Source of the DNA: Bog-756 sp963813525
Lineage (GTDB): Bacteria; Actinomycetota; Acidimicrobiia; Acidimicrobiales; RAAP-2
NCBI GenBank assembly: GCA_963813525.1
Contig: CAWEZI010000002.1
Location: 186,001-250,000, forward strand
Reading direction: 5' to 3'
Length of the DNA stretch: 64,000 bases
Shown here: piece by piece, positions 24,546 through 32,822 of the stretch
Numbering within the stretch: the stretch's first letter is position 1
Layout: each line of letters starts with the position of its first letter
Notes under the pieces: generated by a model
Told to the model about the DNA's origin: nothing
What the model saw: the letters and a program-made list of their open reading frames with translations, nothing else
Databases searched by the model: none
Translations under genes and position numbers: made by a program

Positions 24546-25657
24546 TTGCAGACGGAAGCAGCTGTCTTGTGGGAATCGGGCGGCACTTGGGAAGTCGGCC
24601 CCGTCGACCTCGACCCTCCGAAGAACCAGGAAGTCCTCACCCGCCTTGTGGCATCAGGTCTGTGTCACTCGGACGAGCACTTCCTGACCGGCGACATGCC
24701 ATTTCTCGGCGCGATGATCGGCGGTCATGAAGGGGCCGGCGTTGTCGAACAGGTCGGCCCGGGCGTTACCACCCTGAAACCGGGCGACCACGTCGTCACT
24801 AGTTTCCTCCCACCTTGCGGACACTGTCCATCCTGTATCGATGGCCACCAGAATCTCTGCGACATGGGGATGCATATTGCCGACGGCTGGCAGGTCACCG
24901 ACAAGACGGCGCGCCATCATGCCCGTGGCATCGACTTGCGGCTGTTCTGCATGGTCGGCACGTTTGCCCGACACACCGTCGGACACGAGAGATCGTTCAT
25001 CAAGATCGACGATGACCTTCCTCTGGACCGGGCGTGCCTCGTCGCCTGCGGTGTGAGCACCGGCTGGGGCTCCGCAGTACATCGTGCTCAGGTCCAGCCC
25101 GGCGAGGATGTGGCTGTGATCGGGGTGGGCGGGGTCGGTAGTGCTGCCGTGCAGGGCTCACGCTGTGCCGGCGCGCGGCGCATCTTCGCCATAGATCCCG
25201 TTGAATTCAAGCGGGAACGGGCGCTGGGTTTTGGGGCCACGCACACCGCCTCCAGCATTGAAGAGGCCCTCCCGGTCATACAACAGCTCACTCTGGGGAG
25301 GATGTGCCACCGTGTCATCTGCACCATGTCAGTGGGACACGGCGAATGGATGGGCGTCATCATGGCCCTCGCCGCCAAGCGAGGTCGGGTTGTGGTCACC
25401 AATGTTCACCCGTGGACGGAGACCGACGTGAAGATGAGCATGCTCGATTTACTCACGATGGAGAAGGAACTTGTCGGCTCGATCTTCGGTCCTCGAACCC
25501 CGAAGAAGACGTGCCTCGCCTACTGGGTCTCTACCGCGACGGCCTCTTGGATCTCGACGGCATGGTCACCACGACCTATCCGCTCGAACGGATCAACGAC
25601 GGTTACCAGGATATGAGAGAGGGCCGAAATATCCGCGGGGTCCTCTTGCTCGAATGA
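24546..25657 (+). pseudogene. Zinc alcohol dehydrogenase (NDMA-dependent type) with a single-base frameshift
   Basis: The start is TTG at 24546 (GGGGGA upstream; the resulting 'MQTEAAVLWE' matches the usual beginning). Zinc residues are present: C40, H61/E62, and structural C91, C94, C97 and C105. The first frame is family-like up to 'ELVGSIFG' (about 25489). After that the family C-terminus 'VPRLLGLYRDGLLDLDGMVTTTYPLERINDGYQ' continues in the next frame to 25657. One base lost near 25490 explains it: restoring it gives 'GSSNPEEDVPRLL'. This is either a real inactivating mutation or an assembly error. An intact enzyme would oxidise alcohols with bound nicotinamide cofactor. Confidence 0.8.
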
Positions 25658-25723
25658 TGCCGCCTGACCGTGCCCCGGTGCGGCCGATGACGGTTGGGTG
25701 GCCGGACGGGCAGGGGCCGGTGA

Positions 25724-26286
25724 CTATGGCGTTTGCGACGAAGTAGCGGAGACCGCCTTGGTCGGCTCTGCGGCGCCAGCGGTGGACCGGACCGTGTATC
25801 CGGAAACGACGAGCTCGGCGCCCACCGTTCCGCCGATACGTGCGCATAGTGCGTCACCTGCGGGTACGTCGAGTCCGGGGTCGAGAGAGATATCGGTCAT
25901 GCCGTTTCCGGTCGGGTTGAAGATCCCGCGCAGCTCGTCCCCTCTTGCACATTCATCTCGACATCCTCGGCGCTTCCCGTTTCTCCGGTGTAGATGTCCA
26001 CGTGGATAACGGTGGCGATCAGCGCATAGGGAGATGGTGCCGCCGCGAATGGCTCGAAGGTGGTGCTGGAGACCGGGACGGTGTTGCTTTGGAAGAATGC
26101 GCTCGGATCGGCCGCAGCCACCTGGAGCTGGCCGGCCGGGGTCACGTCGGCCTTGTTGGTACTGGTCCCCTCGATACCGGTGAACTTGAGGGCGGCCGCA
26201 TAGGCCGTCGAAGGGATGACCAGCAGAGTCACCAGGACTCCGATGAGGAGCCATGCGACTCCGGGCATGCTTTTGATTTTGGAGAT
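25724..26286 (-). pseudogene. Small exported protein with a frameshift and no normal start codon
   Basis: A signal-anchor-like segment ('GVAWLLIGVLVTLLVIPSTAYA') is followed by 'LKFTGIEGTSTNKADVTPAGQLQVA', a conserved opening I have seen in actinobacterial exported proteins of unknown function. The frame breaks near 25922 after 'GTSCAG'. The expected continuation 'FNPTGNGMTDISLDPGLDVPAGDALCARIGG' reads in another frame to the stop at 25724, so one base is missing. A perfect AAGGAGG is spaced for codon 26286, which is ATC instead of ATG; the next ATG (26268) is 22 bases from it. It may be a decaying gene or contain sequence errors. Confidence 0.6.
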
Positions 26287-26448
26287 TGTTCCTCCTTGCG
26301 TGGCCCGCAAGAGAGGTAGGTCCGTTACCTGCCTTCGCCCCGCAGGTGACCCTCTCCGTAACCAAGCGCATTACCAGCTGCACCGTGGCGTCGAGGATCT
26401 TGGGGCAGAGCGACAGACTGCCTCATTTCCCACGCCGGTCATCGTCCT

Positions 26449-26470
26449 GTGCCCACGTTATTGTGGGCAC
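26449..26470. promoter_or_regulatory. Perfect GTGCCCAC/GTGGGCAC inverted repeat before the cyclase-ATPase gene
   Basis: There are 8-bp arms with a 6-nt AT-rich spacer (GTTATT), 93 bp before the ATG at 26563. The symmetry and position suit a dimeric regulator's operator. A stem-loop at the end of an upstream transcript is the alternative. Confidence 0.4.
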
Positions 26471-26562
26471 GGTCAGCTACCAATGAAAGCCTGCCTCGCT
26501 AGCGGGACCAGGCGGAGATAATTCGCGTAGCCTGTCCTTCTGAGATCGGAGGGAGGACCGAG

Positions 26563-29500
26563 ATGGCGGCGGCCGGTGAGAACGTGACGGTCTTGTTTAC
26601 CGACATGGTCGGCTCGACCCGTCTGTCATCCGAGCTCTCGGTCGAGGCAGCTGACCAGTTGCGCCAGCGCCATTTCTCGCTCCTCCGCCAGTCCATCGTC
26701 GCCTCGGGCGGCGCCGAGGTCAAAAACCTCGGCGATGGGATGATGGCGGTATTTTCGGCGACCTCATCGGCCCTCCAGTGCGCTGTCGGGATGCAGCAGG
26801 AAGTCGAGCGTGAGAACCGCGCCTCCCCGTCGCCGGTCGGCCTGCGGATCGGGGTGAGCTGCGGAGAGGCGACGAAAGAGGACGAGGACTACTTCGGGGA
26901 CCCGGTCATCGAGGCTGCTCGTCTCTGTGCCAGGGCCGACGGTGGGCAGATCTTGGTCACCGACCTGGTCAAGGGCATGGCTGGTCGCCGCAGCACACAC
27001 CGTTTGGAGCCGATCGGTGCCCTCGAACTGAAGGGCCTGCCCCAGGCAGTGGAAAGCTACGAGGTCGTTTGGGAGCCGCTCGGCTCGGATCCGGAAGAGC
27101 AGCGAGGTGTGCCTCTGCCCGCTCGTCTCGCCCACCGCCCGAACGTCGGAGTGATTGGCCGTGCCGACGAACTGGCCGCGCTGGACCAGGCGGCCAAGAT
27201 GACGGAGGCCGGCCAAGGTTGCCGCACCGTACTGATTTCCGGGGAACCGGGCCAGGGGAAGACAACCCTCGTCGCCGAGGCCGCCCGTCGAGCACACGAG
27301 CGGGGCGCTCTGGTGCTCCTCGGCCGTTGCAACGAGGATCTGGGGGTTGCGTACCAACCTTTCCGCCAGCTGCTCGGCCATTACGTCGCTCACGCTCCCG
27401 AAAGCGCTCTGCGTCGCCACGTCGAGTCCCACGGCGGTGAGCTCGAACGCCTCGTCCCCGCCCTCCGGCAGCGCCTTCCGGATCTGCCCGAGCCGACGTC
27501 GACCGATCCGGAGACCGAGCGTTACCTGCTCTTCGGAGCGGCTGTCGGTCTGTTGGACGATGCGAGTAACGGAGTCCCCGTGATGGTCGTCATCGACGAT
27601 CTTCACTGGGCCGACAAACCGACTTTGCAACTCCTCCGTCACCTGGTCGACCAAGCCACCTCCAGCCGGTTGCTGCTGGTCGGCACTTTTCGCGATGCGG
27701 AGCTCTCGGGTGCCCACCCCTTGAGCGAGGCCCTGGGAGCACTTCGGCGGGAGCCGGGACTGGTCCGGCTCCAGCTCGACGGACTCAACGATGTTGAAGT
27801 GGTCACTTTCTTGGAGGCCGCCGCTGGACACGAGCTCGACGAGGTCGGCGTCGGCCTCGCCCATGCCGTCTACAGGGAGACTGACGGCAATCCGTTCTTC
27901 GTTGCCGAGCTGCTGTTGCATCTGGTCGAGTCCAGAGCGATCGTCCAAAATGACGACGGGCGATGGGTGCCGGCTCGCCCGGGGGACGACATCGTCCTCC
28001 CGGAGAGCGTGCGTGAGGTGATCGACGCTCGTGTGTCGAGGATCGGGTCTGGGGCGGCCAAGATCCTCACAGTCGCCGCGGTGATCGGTCGGGACTTTGA
28101 CCTGGACGTCCTCTCGGAGGTCACTGGTCTGGACGAAGAAGATCTCCTCGACCTTCTCGATGAAGCACAGGCGGGCGACCTCGTGCGTGAGGCCCCCGAC
28201 GCCCCTGGTCGTTACACCTTTGCCCATGCCTTGATCCAGCGCACCCTCTACGACGACCTGGGCGGGACGCGCCGGGCCCGTGCCCACCTGCAAGTGGCAG
28301 AGGCCTTAGAAGAGCTCCATGCCGAGGACACGAGCCACGCAGGGGAGCTCGCCCACCACTACCTGCTTGCCACCCACCCGTCCCGCACGGACAAGGCGAT
28401 CACCTATGCTCAACGGGCCGGCGAGACCGCTCTGAGCGCGCTTGCGCCCGATGAGGCGGTGCGTTACTTCGCTCAGGCCCTGGAGCTTCTCGACGCCCAG
28501 CCCGATTGTGAGCCTCGGCTAAAGATCGACCTCCTCATCGGTCTGGGCACGGCTCAACGGCAATCTGGCAACCAAGCGTTCCGAGCCAGTCTCCTCGAGG
28601 CCGCATACCGCGCTCGGGATATCGGTGACGGTGAACGGCTCATGGAGGCGGCCTTGGCCAACAGCCGTGGTTCGTTCTTTAGCTCTCTCGGCGTGGTCGA
28701 CGCCGAGAGAGTCGAGGTGCTCGAAGCCGCTCTCGATGTACTCGATGACGTGGACAGCTCGTCGAGGGCTCGCCTCCTGTCCAAGCTGTGTAACGAACTG
28801 GCCTTTGGCCCAGTCGACCGAAGGTTGAGCCTGGCTCGGGCGGCCAAGGCAATGGCTCGGCGAGTCGGTGACGTCGCCACTCGAGTCGTGGTCACCGTCG
28901 ACTGCGCGGCTTCGCTCCGGATCCCTTCGACGGTCGACGAAGTCCGGGCAGATGTGCTCGAGGCGCTGATGTTGGCCGAATCGCTGGATGACCCGATCTT
29001 GAAGTATTGGACCGCAGGCAATATGACCATCGAGGCCGTCCGCACTGGGGACTTCGAACTCGCCTCTGCCTCCCTCGGCGCGCAGGCTGAGTTGGCTGCA
29101 AAATTGCAAGAACCGATGCTGGTATGGCTGGCGACGTATATGCGGGCGACCGACGCGAGCCTTCATGGCGATACAGGACTGGCTGAAGAGCTCGCCACCT
29201 CGGCGCTCGAGATCGGGACCGCCAGCGACCAGCCTGATGCCTTTCCCTTCTACGGGACCCAGATGATGGTGATCCGCCTTCAACAGGGACGACTCGGCGA
29301 GATCGTCTCGCTGATCGCCGAGCTTGTCGATCAGAACCCCGGCATCCCCGCCTACCGAGGCGCGCTGGCCGCCGCCCACCTCGACGCTGGGGACGAGGCA
29401 TCGGCCCGTTGGGTGGTTGAAGAGGGCGCGGCCGACGGGTTCGGTCTACCGATGGACACCGCTTGGTTGGACGGAATCCTCATGTACGCTCGGCCGATCA

Positions 29501-29883
29501 TCGAGCTGGAGATAGCGTCTTCTGCCAATCGATTGCTCGAACTCCTCGCCCCCTATCACCACCAGGTGCCCCACCAGGGGGTGGCGTGTCACGAGCCCGT
29601 TGCGATGTTCCTCGGTGGGCTCGCGAGCGTCCTAGCTCGCTACGACGAATCCGACGCGTACTTCGAGGAGGCTCACCAGCTCAGTAGCCGCGGTGGATTT
29701 CTATTTGCCGTGGCCCACACCAACCTGTTGTGGGGTCGGATGCTGCTCCGTCGCCATGGCCATGGCGACAGTGAACGAGCTCAACAGTTGCTCGAGCGAG
29801 CACATGCGAGTGCGATCACCAATGGCTACTCCCTGCTCGAGAAACGAGTGGCGGTCGAGTTGGCAAGAGCACCTGAGCAGTGA
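26563..29883 (+). CDS. Class III adenylate/guanylate cyclase - AAA ATPase - TPR-like regulator
   Basis: The protein has 1106 residues, with GGAGGACCGAG before the ATG. Residues 5-170 are a class III cyclase: metal Asp D14 and D58, purine-selecting K54 in 'VKNLGDGM', and 'YFGDPVIEAARL', where Glu takes the usual Asn position and Arg remains. An AAA_16/STAND ATPase follows from about 195: 'GRADELAALD', P-loop 'GEPGQGKT' at 227-234 and Walker B 'MVVIDDLHWAD' at 341-351. Residues 590-1106 are helical repeats. There is no DNA-binding domain. The architecture is common in Actinobacteria and probably couples a bound partner to cAMP output. It precedes the hydrolase-cyclase gene by 114 bp. Confidence 0.88.
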   Translation: MAAAGENVTVLFTDMVGSTRLSSELSVEAADQLRQRHFSLLRQSIVASGGAEVKNLGDGMMAVFSATSSALQCAVGMQQEVERENRASPSPVGLRIGVSCGEATKEDEDYFGDPVIEAARLCARADGGQILVTDLVKGMAGRRSTHRLEPIGALELKGLPQAVESYEVVWEPLGSDPEEQRGVPLPARLAHRPNVGVIGRADELAALDQAAKMTEAGQGCRTVLISGEPGQGKTTLVAEAARRAHERGALVLLGRCNEDLGVAYQPFRQLLGHYVAHAPESALRRHVESHGGELERLVPALRQRLPDLPEPTSTDPETERYLLFGAAVGLLDDASNGVPVMVVIDDLHWADKPTLQLLRHLVDQATSSRLLLVGTFRDAELSGAHPLSEALGALRREPGLVRLQLDGLNDVEVVTFLEAAAGHELDEVGVGLAHAVYRETDGNPFFVAELLLHLVESRAIVQNDDGRWVPARPGDDIVLPESVREVIDARVSRIGSGAAKILTVAAVIGRDFDLDVLSEVTGLDEEDLLDLLDEAQAGDLVREAPDAPGRYTFAHALIQRTLYDDLGGTRRARAHLQVAEALEELHAEDTSHAGELAHHYLLATHPSRTDKAITYAQRAGETALSALAPDEAVRYFAQALELLDAQPDCEPRLKIDLLIGLGTAQRQSGNQAFRASLLEAAYRARDIGDGERLMEAALANSRGSFFSSLGVVDAERVEVLEAALDVLDDVDSSSRARLLSKLCNELAFGPVDRRLSLARAAKAMARRVGDVATRVVVTVDCAASLRIPSTVDEVRADVLEALMLAESLDDPILKYWTAGNMTIEAVRTGDFELASASLGAQAELAAKLQEPMLVWLATYMRATDASLHGDTGLAEELATSALEIGTASDQPDAFPFYGTQMMVIRLQQGRLGEIVSLIAELVDQNPGIPAYRGALAAAHLDAGDEASARWVVEEGAADGFGLPMDTAWLDGILMYARPIIELEIASSANRLLELLAPYHHQVPHQGVACHEPVAMFLGGLASVLARYDESDAYFEEAHQLSSRGGFLFAVAHTNLLWGRMLLRRHGHGDSERAQQLLERAHASAITNGYSLLEKRVAVELARAPEQ

Positions 29884-29918
29884 ACCTTCCGATCGTCTAC
29901 TTTCTGCCGGACGCTCTC

Positions 29919-29951
29919 GGCCGACCAGCTTGAGAAGCTGACACGTCGGCC
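29919..29951 (+). terminator. Two-tier hairpin after the cyclase-ATPase gene
   Basis: The outer arms GGCCGAC/GTCGGCC enclose the inner arms CAGCTT/AAGCTG (loop gag, four unpaired bases on the 3' side). It starts 36 bp after the stop at 29883 and 47 bp before the next ATG. This suggests termination or processing between the two cyclase genes. Confidence 0.5.
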
Positions 29952-29997
29952 ACGTGAGGATTGACCGCCACCGATTTACCGACAGGACTTCCGCCAA

Positions 29998-31338
29998 ATG
30001 GACGAGAGATCTCCCACCAGATATGTCGATGCCCCGGACGGTGTCAGCCTTGCCTACAAGGTGACCGGGGAAGGCCCGATCGATCTGGTCTGGATTGCCG
30101 GCCTCGGCTACCCCAGCGACCTCATCGCCGACGAACCGGGTTTCGTGCACCTTGCTGGACGGCTCGGCCGATTCACCCGGACAATTTGGTATGAACCCAG
30201 AGGATCCGGGGCATCGGGGGGAGTTTTCACCGAAAATTCGCCTGAGCTGTTGGTGGCCGACCTGACGGCACTTCTCAATGCAGAGAACCTTCAGCAGGTG
30301 GTCCTGCTCGGTTGGGGCCACAGCGGAACGGTAGCGATCCGGTACGCCGAGGCCTATCCGGAACGGACGAGGGCGCTCGTCCTGGTTGACTCTTACGCGC
30401 GCTACGTGCACGGAGTCGACTATTTGGTCGGTCCTACTGAAGACGAACTGGAGGAGAGGCTCACTCTCGCCAAGGAAGTCTGGGGGACGGGCTTTCTTCT
30501 CGTGGCTCTGGCACCCAGCAGAGTCGAAGACGGAATGCTGCGGGAACGGATCGGCCGCTACGAGCGGTTGGGCTTCTCGCCCGACAATGTGGTCGACAGC
30601 ACTCGCCTGGCTTGCACTCAAGACGTGCGACACCTTCTGCCTCGAATATGTTCTCCCACCCTGGTTCTGCATCGGGAGGAGGGTGGCTTCATCACCAGTG
30701 ACGCCGGTCGTTACCTGGGCGATCACATCCCTGGTGTGAAGTACGTGGAGCTTCCTGGAGAAGACCAGCTCTTCTTCGTGGGTGATATCGATGGGCTGGT
30801 CGATCCCATCGAGGAATTCCTCACCGGCGGTCGGCAGAATCCCGAAGGAGACCTCGTCACTGCGACGATCATGTTCACCGATATCGCATCATCGACGGAG
30901 CGAGCTGCTCATTTGGGCCATCGCAAGTGGACGGCCATCACCGATGAACACGACGCCCTAGTCCGCAGTGTGTTGAAGCGAACGAGAGGTAAGGAGATAA
31001 AGACGCTTGGGGACGGCTTTCTGGCAATCTTCGACTCAACGACTCGCGGCGTCCGAGCGGCAATCGAGATCGTGGACTCGACCAAGGGCATCGGCATCGA
31101 TGTCCGAGCAGGGGTTCACGTGGGTGAGATAGAGATGCGACCGGACGACGTGAGTGGACTCGCAGTCAACATTGCCAAGCGCATCTGCGACCTGGCCGAG
31201 GACGGGGAGGTACTGGTCTCGGACAACGTCCGGGCCACTCTCGTTGGCTCGGCAATCCGGACACTCGACAGGGGAAGTCACACGCTAAAAGGAGTTCCCG
31301 ATGTGTGGAGGCTGTTCGCAGTCGAAACTCGCGGTTGA
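29998..31338 (+). CDS. Alpha/beta-hydrolase-like domain fused to class III cyclase; hydrolase triad lost
   Basis: The protein has 446 residues. Residues 1-278 follow the alpha/beta-hydrolase fold found in many cyclase fusions, but the expected nucleophile is Gly (G107 in 'LLGWGHSGTVAIRYA'). The acid position is Gly (G229 in 'HREEGGFIT') and the base is Gln (Q257 in 'LPGEDQLFFVGD'). Residues 285-446 are a complete cyclase: D295, D339, K335, N391 and R395 ('VNIAKRICDLA'). The hydrolase part is therefore likely a small-molecule sensor that controls cAMP production. S109 could in principle be an alternative nucleophile, but the missing acid and base argue against activity. Confidence 0.87.
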   Translation: MDERSPTRYVDAPDGVSLAYKVTGEGPIDLVWIAGLGYPSDLIADEPGFVHLAGRLGRFTRTIWYEPRGSGASGGVFTENSPELLVADLTALLNAENLQQVVLLGWGHSGTVAIRYAEAYPERTRALVLVDSYARYVHGVDYLVGPTEDELEERLTLAKEVWGTGFLLVALAPSRVEDGMLRERIGRYERLGFSPDNVVDSTRLACTQDVRHLLPRICSPTLVLHREEGGFITSDAGRYLGDHIPGVKYVELPGEDQLFFVGDIDGLVDPIEEFLTGGRQNPEGDLVTATIMFTDIASSTERAAHLGHRKWTAITDEHDALVRSVLKRTRGKEIKTLGDGFLAIFDSTTRGVRAAIEIVDSTKGIGIDVRAGVHVGEIEMRPDDVSGLAVNIAKRICDLAEDGEVLVSDNVRATLVGSAIRTLDRGSHTLKGVPDVWRLFAVETRG

Positions 31339-31344
31339 ACTCCG

Positions 31345-31933
31345 GTGGCCGAGGTCCAGGGCAAGCGCTCCATCCATGCCCTCGGTCGCTCCGTTTCACC
31401 GACCATCGCCATCATCGCCTCGTTCGTGGCCTTGGGGGCCTTCCTCTGCACCAACGTCCTGGGCCTCCTGATCAGCAGCTCTGTCTCCTCACAGGCCCTG
31501 ACGATGACCCGTACACGCATCGTCACCGGGTTCTTCCGGTCCAACTGGTCCCTCCCAATCCACCGAGCGGCTCGGGCATGTCCAACAGCTCCTCACCATG
31601 AACAGCAACGCCACCGCCGGGGCTGTCCAGAACCTGTCGGCCGGCATCCAATCGGCCCTCATGCTGGTCGGGCTGTTGGGAGTGGCCCTGGCCGTGGATC
31701 CCGCAGCGGCTTTAGGGGTCATCGGTCTCGGTATCGTGCTCTCGGTGAGCCTCCGGCCGTCGCATCGCACCGAGACGACGGCGCAGTGCGACCTGCTCCT
31801 GGGCCTGGTCCTGGACAACGGGAAGATCGCCGAATACGGCGAGCGGGATGCGGTTCTGGCCGGATCGGCCTACCGGAACATCGTGTTGACCCGGCAGGAT
31901 CTGGGCGGGGACCATACGTCGGGGGAACAGTAG
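31345..31933 (+). pseudogene. ABC transporter (fused permease-ATPase) remnant
   Basis: The first part ('TIAIIASFVALGAFLCTNVLGLLISSSVSSQALTMTRTRIVTGFFRSNW') looks like an ABC exporter membrane region. After a frameshift near 31550, 'ERLGHVQQLLTMNSNATAGAVQNLSAGIQSALMLVGLL' continues it in the next frame. It then jumps at about 31760 from membrane helix ('VLSVSLRP') to the very end of an ATPase domain ('LVLDNGKIAEYGERDAVLAG'), so the whole nucleotide-binding core is missing. The ~195-residue remnant cannot transport anything. It is a decayed gene next to the hydrolase-cyclase. Confidence 0.65.
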
Positions 31934-32347
31934 GAGCCATCGGCGTCGACGACTGATCTGTCACACCGTGACGGCCAGCGTGTATGCCAGCCAATCCATG
32001 ACCGGCCCCTTTGACCGCCGTACGAACATCGGTCTCCTCTGTACCTGTTTGGGCGTTGAAATAGCACCCAGGGCGAGCGTGTCAGCACTCAATGTGGCAA
32101 TAACATGGGCCACTGGCTGGGCCACAGGTGTGTGTCGCCGGTCGCCCACTGCGGCGATCACGCCGACAGCAGCGTGTTTCGCTGACGGCGTCGCTACGAG
32201 GATCTTTTGAATGCGGTGAAGGCGCTATCGGAGGCCCGAAGAAGGCGGAGCCAACCAACCGACATTGCCATGCCCGGTGAAAGTAGCCTGCGCCGGGGTG
32301 CGTAGATGCTGAGGGCGGGCGACCGAGCTCGGTGAAAGGCTGGAATC
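31934..32347. other. Intergenic region without a supported gene
   Basis: Short reading frames occur on both strands, but none resembles a known family, has a good ribosome site or shows coding-like composition. Together with the ABC remnant it forms about 1 kb of decayed or non-coding DNA. The promoter of the stress-protein gene should lie near its right end. Confidence 0.4.
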
Positions 32348-32791
32348 ATGTTCTCGACGATCGTGGTTGGGACCGACGGGTCCGATCCGGCAAACGTCGC
32401 CGTGGCGGTGGCTATCGAGCTGGCGGACAAGGTGGACTCCGTCGTGCATCTGATCCACGTTCTCAAAGCCTCCCCATCGGGGATACCGGTGACCCAGGTG
32501 GGCTCATCGGTAGCCGTACTCGGTGACGCCGAAATGACACGAGAGGTCCGAGATGCAGCGCAGGCCGTGCTCATGAAGGCTGCCGGAGGTGTAGACGGAG
32601 TGAAGGTCGAGACCCACGTCGCCAGCGGGTCTCCGGCCGAGGCTCTCATCGATTTGGCCGCCAAGGTCGATGCTGATCTGATCGTTGTCGGTTCGAAGGG
32701 CATGCGAGGCAGTCATCGGTTGATCGGATCGATACCGAACTCGGTCGCCCACCAGGCCCCCTGCAACGTCCTCATCGTCAAGACCGTCTGA
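32348..32791 (+). CDS. Universal stress protein (UspA family)
   Basis: The protein has 147 residues. The N-terminal strand 'TIVVGTDGSDPANVAVAVAIELA' and the C-terminal nucleotide-binding loop 'IVVGSKGMRGSHRLIGSIPNSVAHQAPCNVLIVKT' (G-x2-G-x9-G-[ST]) are intact, so it is of the ATP-binding type. Such proteins act as cytoplasmic dimers under stress. Some mycobacterial members bind cAMP, which would be interesting beside the cyclases upstream, but that cannot be judged from the motif alone. It is followed almost immediately by the flavoprotein gene, probably in one operon. Confidence 0.9.
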   Translation: MFSTIVVGTDGSDPANVAVAVAIELADKVDSVVHLIHVLKASPSGIPVTQVGSSVAVLGDAEMTREVRDAAQAVLMKAAGGVDGVKVETHVASGSPAEALIDLAAKVDADLIVVGSKGMRGSHRLIGSIPNSVAHQAPCNVLIVKTV

Positions 32792-32822
32792 ATTGGGCGA
32801 CGGTAGACCTGTTCGAACGGCA

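Noticed and set aside
31961..32210. Small frames on both strands between the ABC remnant and the stress-protein gene
   Set aside because: No ribosome site, no similarity, and the two strands compete for the same DNA.
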